Origin: Parasulfuritortus sp049322515
Lineage (GTDB): Bacteria; Pseudomonadota; Gammaproteobacteria; Burkholderiales; Thiobacillaceae
Assembly (NCBI GenBank): GCA_049322515.1
Contig: JBMOQW010000009.1
Coordinates: forward strand, 1-64,000
DNA length: 64,000 nucleotides
Direction: 5' to 3'
This document shows positions 53,763-62,058 of this stretch, piece by piece. The notes beneath the pieces are model-generated. The model did no database searches and was not told the DNA's origin. It was given only the letters and a program-made list of their open reading frames with translations. A program made the translations under genes and the position numbers. The stretch's first letter is position 1; every line of letters begins with the position of its first letter.

Positions 53763-54554
53763 ATGCTGAATAAGGTCATCGACGCGGTCCGCGCCGTCGG
53801 CCGCGACGAGGTCATGCCGCGCTATCTGAAAGTGGCGCACGCACGCAAGGACGACGGCAGCCTGTTCACCGAGGCCGACCTGGCCGCGCAAAAAGCGCTC
53901 ATCGCCCGCCTCCAGGCCATCGCGCCCTACCCGGTGCTGGGCGAGGAAATGGATGACGCGGCGCACAAAGCGCTCTGGCAACAGGGCCAGGACGGCCTCT
54001 GGTGTGTCGATCCGATCGACGGCACCACCAATTTCGTGAGCGGCATGCCCTTCTTCGCCATGTCCATCGCCCTCATGAAACAGGGCCGGCCGGTGCTCGG
54101 CGTGGTCTACGATCCCCAGGCCGACGAATGTTTCCACGCCGAGGCCGGCCAGGGCGCCTGGCTGGATGGCGAGCGGCTACCGCTGAAAACGCCGCCCGAC
54201 CTGCTCCCCCGCTGCATCGCCGGGGTCGATTTCAAGCGCCTGCCGCGCGACCTGCGCGCTCGCCTGGCGGCGCAACATCCGTACAGTTCACAACGCAATC
54301 TGGGTGCCAGCACCCTGGATTGGTGTTATCTCGCCGCCGGTCGGCTGCACGTCTACCTGCACGGCGGCCAGAAGTTGTGGGACTATGCGGCCGGCGCCCT
54401 GATCCTGACTGAAGCCGGCGGCGTGGTCAGCCAATTGGACGGCCGCCCGTTCTGGTCGGGGGATCCGTGGACCCGCTCGGCCCTGGCGGCCACCACGCCC
54501 GCCTTGCATGGGCAATGGCAGGACTGGCTGACGGTCGCGCCGGACCCGGGCTAA
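53763..54554 (+). CDS. inositol monophosphatase family protein
   Basis: A 263-residue member of the IMPase/SuhB/CysQ superfamily of Mg2+-dependent phosphatases. Metal ligands are E61-E62 (LGEEMDD) and DPIDGTTN at 83-90; the distal motif is LWDYAAGALILTEAGG. Substrates may be inositol phosphate, fructose-1,6-bisphosphate or 3'-phosphoadenosine phosphate; a sugar bisphosphatase would suit the Calvin-type genes downstream, but this is inference. The start codon follows a TTTCCC heptamer array with no ribosome-binding site. Confidence 0.88.
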   Translation: MLNKVIDAVRAVGRDEVMPRYLKVAHARKDDGSLFTEADLAAQKALIARLQAIAPYPVLGEEMDDAAHKALWQQGQDGLWCVDPIDGTTNFVSGMPFFAMSIALMKQGRPVLGVVYDPQADECFHAEAGQGAWLDGERLPLKTPPDLLPRCIAGVDFKRLPRDLRARLAAQHPYSSQRNLGASTLDWCYLAAGRLHVYLHGGQKLWDYAAGALILTEAGGVVSQLDGRPFWSGDPWTRSALAATTPALHGQWQDWLTVAPDPG

Positions 54555-54820
54555 CCTCAATATATTTAATGCTAAACGCATTCCCCTATCAAAAATACGA
54601 GCAATAAACAAGGCCGAAGCATTTATAAAAACATTTTAATTTTGCCGCCTGCCACCCCCGCAAGCCGCGCCACGCAAGGGAATATCGCGTAAACGCCGTG
54701 CTGGCGCGGCTTCCGCCCCCAAAGGGCGTATTGCTCCGGCCACTTCCGCTACGACATAATCCAAGGCCTTGTGTCCGAATTGGGCCTTCAGCTTTTTTTG
54801 TCTCTCGAGGAAATCACTCT
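54555..54820. other. AT-rich intergenic region upstream of tkt
   Basis: A 266-base gap. Its left half (to about 54645) is markedly AT-rich (AATATATTTAATG, CATTTATAAAAACATTTTAATTTT). The right half holds the tkt promoter candidate, a T7 tract (54793-54799) and GAGGA before the ATG. LysR-type (CbbR) sites of the T-N11-A kind could be hidden in the AT-rich part, but I see no clear one. No small gene was found. Confidence 0.5.
54731..54760 (+). promoter_or_regulatory. candidate sigma70 promoter of tkt
   Basis: TTGCTC (54731-54736) and CATAAT (54755-54760) are separated by 18 bases. Transcription would begin near 54767, with a leader of about 54 bases containing the T7 tract. Both hexamers deviate from consensus. 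Confidence 0.45.
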
Positions 54821-56809
54821 ATGGCTACCCGTAACGACCTTGCTAACGCCATCCGCGCCCTGGCGATGGATGCCGTCGAAAAGGCCAAATCCGGCCACCC
54901 CGGCGCCCCCATGGGCATGGCGGAAATCTCCGAAGTGGTGTGGAACCACCACATGCGCCACAACCCGGCCAATCCGAAGTGGGCCGACCGCGACCGTTTC
55001 GTGCTCTCGAACGGCCACGGCTCGATGCTGATCTATTCCCTGCTGCACCTGACCGGCTATGACGTCAGCATCGACGACATCAAGCAGTTCCGTCAGCTGC
55101 ACTCCCGGACCCCCGGCCACCCCGAATATGGCTACACCCCGGGCGTGGAGACCACCACCGGCCCCCTGGGCCAGGGCATCACCAACGCCGTGGGCATGGC
55201 GCTGGCCGAGAAACTGCTGGCCGCCGAGTTCAACAAGCCCGGCCACGACATCGTCAACCACCACACCTACGTGTTCCTGGGCGACGGCTGCATGATGGAA
55301 GGCATCTCCCACGAGGCCTGCGCGCTGGCCGGCACCTGGAAGCTGAACAAGCTGATCGCGGTGTGGGACGACAACGGCATCTCCATCGACGGCCACACCG
55401 ACGGCTGGTTCACCGAGGACGTCTGCGGCCGTTTCGAGGCCTATGGCTGGAACGTGGTGCGCAATGTCGACGGCCATGATTTCGCCGCCCTCGAAGCCGC
55501 CATGCAGAATGCCAAGGCGAGCACCGACAAGCCGACCCTGATCCAGGCCAAGACCATCATCGGCAAGGGCTCGCCGAACAAGCAGGGCGGTCACGACTGC
55601 CATGGCGCCCCGCTGGGTGACAAGGAAATCGCCCTGGTGCGGGAGACCATCGGCTGGCCGCATGCCCCGTTCGAGATTCCCGCCGACGTCTACGAAGGCT
55701 GGAGCGCCAAGACCAAGGGCGAGGGCCTGGAAAAGCTGTGGAACAACAAGTTCGCCGAGTACGCCAAGGCCTACCCGGCCGAGGCCGCCGAATTCACCCG
55801 CCGGATGAACGGCGACCTGCCGGCCGACTGGTCCGACCGGGTCAAGGCGGCCATGGCCACCACGCTGGAGAAGGCCGAGACCGTCGCGACCCGCAAGGCC
55901 AGCCAACTCGCCATCGAGCGCCTGATCTCCACCCTGCCCGAGCGGGTCGGCGGCTCCGCCGACCTGACCGGCTCCAACCTGACCAACTGGCCGAACTGCC
56001 AGCCGATCCACCGCCACGCCCAGGCCAACTACATCTCCTATGGCGTGCGCGAGTTCGGCATGAGCCACATCATGAACGGCATGGCCCTGCACGGCGGCCT
56101 GTTCCCGTTCGGTGGCACCTTCCTGATGTTCTCGGAGTACGCCCGCAACGCCCTGCGCATGTCGGCCCTGATGAAGCAGCGCGTGGTCTATGTCTTCACC
56201 CACGACTCCATCGGCCTGGGTGAGGACGGCCCGACCCACCAGCCGGTCGAACAGACCGCCACCCTGCGCATGATCCCGAACATGACCGTCTGGCGTCCGT
56301 GCGACACGGTCGAAACCCTGGTCGCCTGGGCTGCCGGGGTCGAGAAGAAGGACGGTCCCACCAGCCTGATCCTGAGCCGCCAGAACCTGCCCTTCGTCAA
56401 GCGCAGCGATGCCCAGATCGCCGACATCGCCAAGGGCGGCTACGTGATCGCCGACTGCGATGGCAAGCCGGACCTGATCCTGATCGCCACCGGCTCTGAA
56501 GTCGAACTGGCGCTCAAGGCCCAGGAAACCCTGAAGTCGGACGGCAAGCACACCCGCGTGGTGTCGATGCCCTCGACCAACGTGTTCGACAAGCAGGACA
56601 AGGCCTACAAGGACAGCGTGCTGATCCCCGGCGTGCCGCGCGTGGCCATCGAGGCCGGCGTCACCGACGGCTGGTACAAGTACGTCGGCCTGGACGGCGC
56701 GGTGATCGGCCTGGACCGCTTCGGCGAGTCCGCCCCGGCGCCCGAGCTGTTCAAGGAGTTCGGCTTCACGGTCGCGAATGTCATCAAGACGGTCGAAAAT
56801 CTGAAGTAA
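54821..56809 (+). CDS. tkt: transketolase
   Basis: A 662-residue thiamine-diphosphate enzyme that transfers two-carbon units in the Calvin and pentose phosphate cycles. The N-terminal domain has SGHPGAPMGMAEI and the ThDP site GDGCMMEG followed by the NKL/DDN helix; the middle domain has EDGPTHQPVEQ and REFGMSHIMNGM. ATG 54821 is fixed by GAGGA and the family start MATRNDLANAIRALAMDA. It leads a cluster of carbon-cycle genes (gap, pgk, pyk, fba). Codon choice is strongly C-ending, suggesting high expression. Confidence 0.97.
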   Translation: MATRNDLANAIRALAMDAVEKAKSGHPGAPMGMAEISEVVWNHHMRHNPANPKWADRDRFVLSNGHGSMLIYSLLHLTGYDVSIDDIKQFRQLHSRTPGHPEYGYTPGVETTTGPLGQGITNAVGMALAEKLLAAEFNKPGHDIVNHHTYVFLGDGCMMEGISHEACALAGTWKLNKLIAVWDDNGISIDGHTDGWFTEDVCGRFEAYGWNVVRNVDGHDFAALEAAMQNAKASTDKPTLIQAKTIIGKGSPNKQGGHDCHGAPLGDKEIALVRETIGWPHAPFEIPADVYEGWSAKTKGEGLEKLWNNKFAEYAKAYPAEAAEFTRRMNGDLPADWSDRVKAAMATTLEKAETVATRKASQLAIERLISTLPERVGGSADLTGSNLTNWPNCQPIHRHAQANYISYGVREFGMSHIMNGMALHGGLFPFGGTFLMFSEYARNALRMSALMKQRVVYVFTHDSIGLGEDGPTHQPVEQTATLRMIPNMTVWRPCDTVETLVAWAAGVEKKDGPTSLILSRQNLPFVKRSDAQIADIAKGGYVIADCDGKPDLILIATGSEVELALKAQETLKSDGKHTRVVSMPSTNVFDKQDKAYKDSVLIPGVPRVAIEAGVTDGWYKYVGLDGAVIGLDRFGESAPAPELFKEFGFTVANVIKTVENLK

Positions 56810-56875
56810 CCACGCTGGCCACCGGCGCGCGCGGCGGGCCGGTGGATCGGTTTTTTCTTTGAAGGAGCAACAACA

Positions 56876-57874
56876 ATGGCAATCAAAGTTGGTATCAATG
56901 GTTTCGGCCGCATCGGCCGCATGGTCTTCCGCGCCGTCACCAAGGATTTCCCGGAGATCGAGATCGTCGCCATCAACGACCTGCTCGAGCCCGACTACCT
57001 GGCCTACATGCTGAAGTACGACTCCGTGCACGGCCGCTTCAACGGCACCATCGAAGTCGATGGCAGCAACATGGTGGTCAACGGCAAGAAGATCCGCCTG
57101 ACCGCCGAGAAGGAACCCGCCAACCTGAAGTGGAACGAAGTCGGCGCCGACATCGTCATCGACTGCACCGGTTTCTTCCTGACCACCGAGTCCTGCCAGG
57201 CCCACATCGCCGCCGGCGCCAAGAAGGTGGTCCAGTCCGCCCCGGCCAAGGACGACACCCCGATGTTCGTGTATGGCGTCAACCATGACACCTACGCCGG
57301 CCAGGCCATCGTCTCCGCCGCCTCCTGCACCACCAACTGCCTGGCCCCGGTGGCCAAGGTCCTGCACGACACCTGGGGCATCAAGCGTGGCCTGATGTCC
57401 ACCGTGCACGCCGCCACCGCCACCCAGAAGACCGTCGACGGCCCGTCCAAGAAAGACTGGCGCGGTGGTCGCGGCATCCTGGAAAACATCATCCCCTCCT
57501 CCACCGGCGCCGCCAAGGCCGTCGGCAAGGTCATCCCCAGCCTGAACAAGAAGCTGACCGGCATGGCCTTCCGCGTCCCGACCTCCGACGTCTCCGTGGT
57601 CGACCTGACCGTCGAACTGGAGAAGGAAGCTTCCTACGCCGACATCTGCGCCGCCATGAAGGCCGCCAGCGAAGGCGCCATGAAGGGCGTGCTGGGCTAC
57701 ACCGAGGAGAAGGTGGTGTCCACCGACTTCGTCGGCCATAGCGCCCCCTCGACCTTCGACGCGGAAGCCGGCATCGCCCTGGACAGCACCTTCGTCAAGG
57801 TCGTCGCCTGGTACGACAACGAGTACGGCTACACCTGCAACATGCTTCGCCTGGTGAAGCACGTCGCGCAGTAA
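56876..57874 (+). CDS. gap: glyceraldehyde-3-phosphate dehydrogenase, type I
   Basis: A 332-residue GAPDH. The Rossmann motif is INGFGRIGR; D35 after the second strand (AINDLLEPD) favours NAD+ use. The active-site cysteine is in SAASCTTNCLAP, and the partner histidine follows in STVHAATATQKT. GGAG lies before the ATG. In autotrophs the same enzyme (CbbG) reduces bisphosphoglycerate. The following intergenic region contains inverted TTTCCC-unit arrays. Confidence 0.97.
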   Translation: MAIKVGINGFGRIGRMVFRAVTKDFPEIEIVAINDLLEPDYLAYMLKYDSVHGRFNGTIEVDGSNMVVNGKKIRLTAEKEPANLKWNEVGADIVIDCTGFFLTTESCQAHIAAGAKKVVQSAPAKDDTPMFVYGVNHDTYAGQAIVSAASCTTNCLAPVAKVLHDTWGIKRGLMSTVHAATATQKTVDGPSKKDWRGGRGILENIIPSSTGAAKAVGKVIPSLNKKLTGMAFRVPTSDVSVVDLTVELEKEASYADICAAMKAASEGAMKGVLGYTEEKVVSTDFVGHSAPSTFDAEAGIALDSTFVKVVAWYDNEYGYTCNMLRLVKHVAQ

Positions 57875-57892
57875 TTGAATCATCGGGAAAAG

Positions 57893-57962
57893 GGAAACGT
57901 GAAACGGGAAACGCAACAGCGCGCCCGCCTTCACGTTTCTCGTTTCCCTGTTCTCGTTTCCC
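57893..57962. repeat. inverted array of GGGAAAC / GTTTCCC units between gap and pgk
   Basis: The left arm reads CGGGAAAAGGGAAACGTGAAACGG then GAAACG; the right arm reads CGTTTCTCGTTTCCCTGTT then CTCGTTTCCCC. The arms are made of the same heptamer as the array at 53704-53752 but face each other across a GC-rich loop, so the RNA could form a long imperfect hairpin. It may attenuate transcription or stabilise gap mRNA. Confidence 0.7.
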
Positions 57963-58029
57963 CACCCACTGAGTTGTAAGAAATAAGCCGCCTTATTCCT
58001 TACCGCTTAACTTTCCAAGGAGAACCCAA

Positions 58030-59214
58030 ATGGCCAAATTCCTCCGCATGACCGACCTCGACCTGAAGGGCAAGCGCGTGTTCATCCGCGCCGACCTGAA
58101 CGTGCCCGTCAAGGAAGGCAAGGTCACCTCCGACGCCCGCATCACGGCGTCGATGCCGACCATAGAGCACGCCCTCAAGGCCGGCGCCAAGGTCATGGTC
58201 ACTTCCCACCTGGGCCGTCCGACCGAGGGCGAGTGGAGCGAGGAAGTCTCCCTGGCGCCGGTGGCCGCCGTGATGTCCGCCAAGCTGGGCAAGCCGGTGC
58301 GCCTGATCAAGGACTGGGTCGATGGCGGCTTCGACGTCGCCGAGGGCGAAGTCGTCCTGCTGGAAAACTGCCGGGTCAACAAGGGCGAGAAGAAAAACGT
58401 CGAGGAGACCGCGAAGAAGTACGCGGCCCTGTGCGACGTCTTCGTCATGGACGCTTTCGGCACCGCCCACCGCGCCGAGGCTTCCACCTATGGCATCGCC
58501 CAGTTCGCGCCGACCGCCTGCGCCGGCATGCTGGTGTCCGAGGAACTGGAAGCCCTGGCCAAGGCCCTGGCCAACCCGGCCCGGCCGATGGTCGCCATCG
58601 TCGGCGGCTCCAAGGTCTCCACCAAGCTGACCGTGCTGGAAGCCCTGTCCGAGAAATGCGACCAGCTGGTGGTCGGCGGCGGCATCGCCAATACCTTCCT
58701 GGCCGCCACCGGCAAGAACGTCGGCAAGTCGCTGTGCGAAACCGACCTGATCCCGACCGCCCAGTCCCTGATGAGCAAGATGACCGCCCGCGGCGCCACC
58801 ATCCCGGTCGCCGTCGACGTGGTGTGCGGCAAGCAGTTCGACGCCAACGAACCCGCCGTCCTCAAGGATGCCGGTGCCGTGGCCGACGATGACATGATCT
58901 TCGACATCGGACCCAAGTCCGCCCAGGAACTGGTCGACATCATCATGAAGGCCGGCACCGTGGTCTGGAACGGCCCGGTCGGCGTGTTCGAGTTCGACCA
59001 GTTCGGCGAAGGCACCAAGGCCATTGCCAAGGCCATCGCCGAGACCCAGGCCTTCACCCTGGCCGGCGGCGGCGACACCATCGCCGCGATCCAGAAGTAC
59101 GACATCTATGACAAGGTGTCCTACATCTCCACCGCCGGCGGCGCCTTCCTGGAATACCTGGAAGGCAAGGTCCTGCCGGCCGTGGACATCCTGGAAAAGC
59201 GCGCGGCCGGTTGA
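58030..59214 (+). CDS. pgk: phosphoglycerate kinase
   Basis: A 394-residue kinase interconverting 1,3-bisphosphoglycerate and 3-phosphoglycerate. The N-terminal signature is RVFIRADLNVPVKEG; TSHLGRPTEG and VDAFGTAHRAEAST follow; the nucleotide end has WNGPVGVFE and AGGGDT. AAGGAG lies 8 bases before the ATG. It lies between gap and pyk on the same strand. Confidence 0.97.
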   Translation: MAKFLRMTDLDLKGKRVFIRADLNVPVKEGKVTSDARITASMPTIEHALKAGAKVMVTSHLGRPTEGEWSEEVSLAPVAAVMSAKLGKPVRLIKDWVDGGFDVAEGEVVLLENCRVNKGEKKNVEETAKKYAALCDVFVMDAFGTAHRAEASTYGIAQFAPTACAGMLVSEELEALAKALANPARPMVAIVGGSKVSTKLTVLEALSEKCDQLVVGGGIANTFLAATGKNVGKSLCETDLIPTAQSLMSKMTARGATIPVAVDVVCGKQFDANEPAVLKDAGAVADDDMIFDIGPKSAQELVDIIMKAGTVVWNGPVGVFEFDQFGEGTKAIAKAIAETQAFTLAGGGDTIAAIQKYDIYDKVSYISTAGGAFLEYLEGKVLPAVDILEKRAAG

Positions 59215-59271
59215 TGGCGCGAAGGGCGGCGATGCACCGCCCTGCCCCCTCCCACTGCTCACGAGACATCC

Positions 59272-60702
59272 ATGCTGCGTAGAACCAAAATCGTCGCCAC
59301 TCTGGGGCCGGCCTGCTCCGATCCCAAGGTGCTGGACAAAATGATCGAGGCGGGCGTCGATGTCGTGCGCCTCAATTTTTCCCATGGCACGCCGGACGAA
59401 CACATCCAGCGCGCCGAACTGGTCCGCTCGCTGGCCAAGACGCGCGGCCGCGCGGTCGGCGTCCTGGTCGACCTGCAGGGACCGAAAATCCGCATCGGCA
59501 AGTTCAAGGACGGCAAGATCACCCTCAATCCGGGTGACACCTTCCTGCTCGACATCGACTGCGAAATGGGCGACCAGACCCGGGTCGGCCTCGACTACAA
59601 GGACCTGGTCTACGATGTCTCGCGTGGCTCCACGCTGCTGCTCGACGACGGTCGTGTCGAAATGTGGGTCGAGGACGTCAAGGAAGGCATCGTCACCTGC
59701 AAGGTGGTCCAGGGCGGCGTGCTGTCCAACAACAAGGGCATCAACCGCAAGGGCGGTGGCCTGTCCGCCTCGGCCCTGACCGACAAGGACATCGAGGACA
59801 TCAAGACCGCGGCCGAACTCAAGGCGGATTACCTGGCGATCTCCTTCCCGCGCTCCGCCGCCGATGTCCAGCAGGCGCGCGAAATCCTGCAAGCCCACGG
59901 CGGCCGGGCCTGGATCGTGTCCAAGATCGAACGCGCCGAAGCCATCGAAGCGCTCGATTCCATCCTGAACGCCTCCGATGCCATCATGGTGGCGCGCGGT
60001 GACCTGGGTGTGGAGGTCGGCGATGCCGCCGTGCCGGCCCTGCAGAAGCGCATGATCCGCATGGCCCGCGAGAAGAACAAGGTCGTGATCACCGCCACCC
60101 AGATGATGGAGTCGATGATCGCCAGCCCGATCCCGACCCGCGCCGAAGTCTCCGATGTGGCCAACGCCGTGCTCGACGGCACCGATGCCGTGATGCTCTC
60201 GGCCGAGACCGCCGCCGGCAAGTTCCCGGTCGAGGCGATCGCGGCCATGAGCCGGGTCTGCGTCGAAGCCGAAAAAGAAATCGAGACACCCAATTTCGGC
60301 CAGCAGCATGGCGACATCCTGCGCGTCGACGAGGCGATCGCCAAATCGGCGGCCTTCACCGCACTGCACCTCAACGTCAAGGCCATCGCGGCGATGACCC
60401 AGTCCGGCTCCACCGCCCTCTGGATCTCGCGCATCAGCACCCACGTGCCGATCTACGCGCTGACCCCGGAAGTGGAAACCCGGCGCAAGGTCACCCTGTA
60501 CCGCGGCGTCTATCCGGTCAACTTCAAGCCCTCCAGCCACGACCGCGATCAACTGCTGGCCGAGGCCGAGGACGAACTGCGCCGGCGCGGCGCGGTGCGC
60601 AACGGCGACCTGATCCTGCTCACCATCGGCGAGCCGATCGGCCGCTCGGGCGGCACCAACACCATGAAGATCGTTCGCGTCGGCGAACGGAAGAAGTTTT
60701 AA
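59272..60702 (+). CDS. pyk: pyruvate kinase
   Basis: A 476-residue glycolytic enzyme making pyruvate and ATP from phosphoenolpyruvate. TKIVATLGPACSDP, VRLNFSHGTPDEH, the lysine site SKIERAEAIEALD, MVARGDLGVEV and the K+/Mg2+ region TATQMMESMI are present, with a C-terminal allosteric domain (TALWISRISTHVPIYALTP). It is the only purely glycolytic-direction enzyme of the cluster. Between it and fba lies an inverted GTGACG-unit array. Confidence 0.96.
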   Translation: MLRRTKIVATLGPACSDPKVLDKMIEAGVDVVRLNFSHGTPDEHIQRAELVRSLAKTRGRAVGVLVDLQGPKIRIGKFKDGKITLNPGDTFLLDIDCEMGDQTRVGLDYKDLVYDVSRGSTLLLDDGRVEMWVEDVKEGIVTCKVVQGGVLSNNKGINRKGGGLSASALTDKDIEDIKTAAELKADYLAISFPRSAADVQQAREILQAHGGRAWIVSKIERAEAIEALDSILNASDAIMVARGDLGVEVGDAAVPALQKRMIRMAREKNKVVITATQMMESMIASPIPTRAEVSDVANAVLDGTDAVMLSAETAAGKFPVEAIAAMSRVCVEAEKEIETPNFGQQHGDILRVDEAIAKSAAFTALHLNVKAIAAMTQSGSTALWISRISTHVPIYALTPEVETRRKVTLYRGVYPVNFKPSSHDRDQLLAEAEDELRRRGAVRNGDLILLTIGEPIGRSGGTNTMKIVRVGERKKF

Positions 60703-60710
60703 GTCATGAA

Positions 60711-60825
60711 CAGCGTGACGAAACTGCGCGACAAGAACTGCGTGACGCAACGGCGTGACGGGACACCCGGCGCCTTTGCGTCACGCTTTTGCGGCACGCC
60801 TTTTTGTCACGCCTCATTGGTCACG
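60711..60825. repeat. inverted array of GCGTGACG units between pyk and fba
   Basis: Left arm units are GCGTGACG at 60713-60720, GCGCGACA at 60726, GCGTGACG at 60740-60747 and again at 60753-60760. The right arm has the reverse complement: GCGTCACGC at 60778-60786, GGCACGCC near 60793, GTCACGCC at 60806-60813 and GGTCACG at 60819-60825. Unit spacing is about 13 bases. The whole could fold into a long interrupted hairpin. It ends just before the fba ribosome-binding site. Confidence 0.75.
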
Positions 60826-60846
60826 AATTTTTAAGGAGAGAAAAAG

Positions 60847-61914
60847 ATGGCACTGATTTCCCTGCGTCAACTGCTCGATCACGCCGCCGAACATGGCTAC
60901 GGCCTGCCGGCCTTCAACGTCAACAACATGGAACAGGTCCAGGCCATCATGCAGGCCGCCGCCGCCACCGACAGCCCGGTGATCCTGCAAGGCTCGGCCG
61001 GCGCCCGTTCCTACGCCGGCGAGCCCTTCCTGCGCCACCTGATCCTGGCCGCCATCGAGCAATACCCTCAGATCCCGGTGTGCATGCACCAGGACCACGG
61101 CGCCAGCCCGAGCATCTGCTTCCGTTCCATCCAGTCCGGCTTCTCGTCGGTCATGATGGACGGCTCCCTGGGCACCGACGGCAAGACCCCGTCGACCTAT
61201 GAGTACAACGTCAACACCACCCGCCACGTGGTCGAGCTGGCCCACGCCTGCGGCGTTTCCGTGGAAGGCGAACTGGGTTGCCTGGGCTCCCTGGAAACCG
61301 GCAAGGCCGGCGAAGAAGACGGCCACGGCGCCGAGGGCACCCTGGATCACAGCGCCCTGCTGACCGACCCCAACGAGGCGGCCGACTTCGTCGCCAAGAC
61401 CCACGTCGACGCCCTGGCCATCGCCATCGGCACCAGCCACGGCGCCTACAAGTTCACCCAGAAGCCCACCGGCAAAGTGCTGCGCATCGACCGCGTCAAG
61501 GAAATCCACCAGCGCATCCCCAGCGTGCACCTGGTCATGCACGGCTCCTCCTCGGTGCCGGAAGACTGGCTCGCCATCATCAACAGCTACGGCGGCGACA
61601 TGGGTCAGACCTACGGCGTGCCGGTCAGCGAGATCGTCGAAGGCATCAAGAACGGTGTCCGCAAGGTCAATATCGACACCGACCTGCGCATGGCCTCGAC
61701 CGGCGCGATCCGCAAGCACCTGGCCGAGAACAAGGCCAACTTCGACCCGCGCAAGTTCCTCAAGGAAGCGACCAAGGCCATGAGCGGCATCTGCGCCGCC
61801 CGCTACGAAGCCTTTGGTGCCGCCGGCATGGCCAGCAAGATTGGCAAGATCTACAGCCTGGAAGCCATGCAGGTTCGTTACGACAAGGGCGAGCTGGACC
61901 CGAAGGTCAACTGA
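60847..61914 (+). CDS. fba: class II fructose-1,6-bisphosphate aldolase
   Basis: A 355-residue Zn-dependent aldolase (CbbA/FbaA type) that condenses triose phosphates to fructose-1,6-bisphosphate; it can also act on sedoheptulose bisphosphate in the Calvin cycle. Landmarks are AFNVNNMEQVQ, the zinc ligand region CMHQDHG, VEGELGCLG and HGSSSVPEDW, and GVRKVNIDTDLRM. AAGGAGAG precedes the ATG. A strong terminator follows, ending the carbon-cycle cluster. Confidence 0.96.
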   Translation: MALISLRQLLDHAAEHGYGLPAFNVNNMEQVQAIMQAAAATDSPVILQGSAGARSYAGEPFLRHLILAAIEQYPQIPVCMHQDHGASPSICFRSIQSGFSSVMMDGSLGTDGKTPSTYEYNVNTTRHVVELAHACGVSVEGELGCLGSLETGKAGEEDGHGAEGTLDHSALLTDPNEAADFVAKTHVDALAIAIGTSHGAYKFTQKPTGKVLRIDRVKEIHQRIPSVHLVMHGSSSVPEDWLAIINSYGGDMGQTYGVPVSEIVEGIKNGVRKVNIDTDLRMASTGAIRKHLAENKANFDPRKFLKEATKAMSGICAARYEAFGAAGMASKIGKIYSLEAMQVRYDKGELDPKVN

Positions 61915-61935
61915 TCGATCCTGCGGTCCAGGGCA

Positions 61936-61960
61936 AGGGGCGGCTTCGGCCGCCCTTTTT
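61936..61960 (+). terminator. rho-independent terminator after fba
   Basis: GGGCGGC (61938-61944) and GCCGCCC (61949-61955) form a 7-base-pair stem with a TTCG loop, followed by TTTTT. Classic intrinsic terminator. Confidence 0.88.
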
Positions 61961-62058
61961 CATTCGGGACCGATACCACGGCGCTTTCCGGGGGCGGCAA
62001 TCATGGCTAGGGCACGAACGCGTTAAACTTCTGATTCTGACTTGATAGGCCTCTGCTC

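Noticed and set aside
53025..54137. N-terminal extension of rsmE on the minus strand, including a repetitive Gly-Asn-Gly-Lys segment
   Set aside because: The repeat peptide is only the translation of the TTTCCC heptamer array, and the extension runs opposite the redoxin and IMPase-like genes; RsmE has a normal length from 53024.
54555..54650. second replication origin in the AT-rich gap before tkt
   Set aside because: No DnaA box (TTATNCACA or close variant) is present; the AT-rich part is more likely an UP-type or regulator region.
54788..57934. 1048-codon open frame on the minus strand opposite tkt and gap
   Set aside because: It mirrors two highly conserved genes whose C-ending codons keep the opposite frame open; its sequence is Gly/Val/His/Asp-rich filler with no domain.
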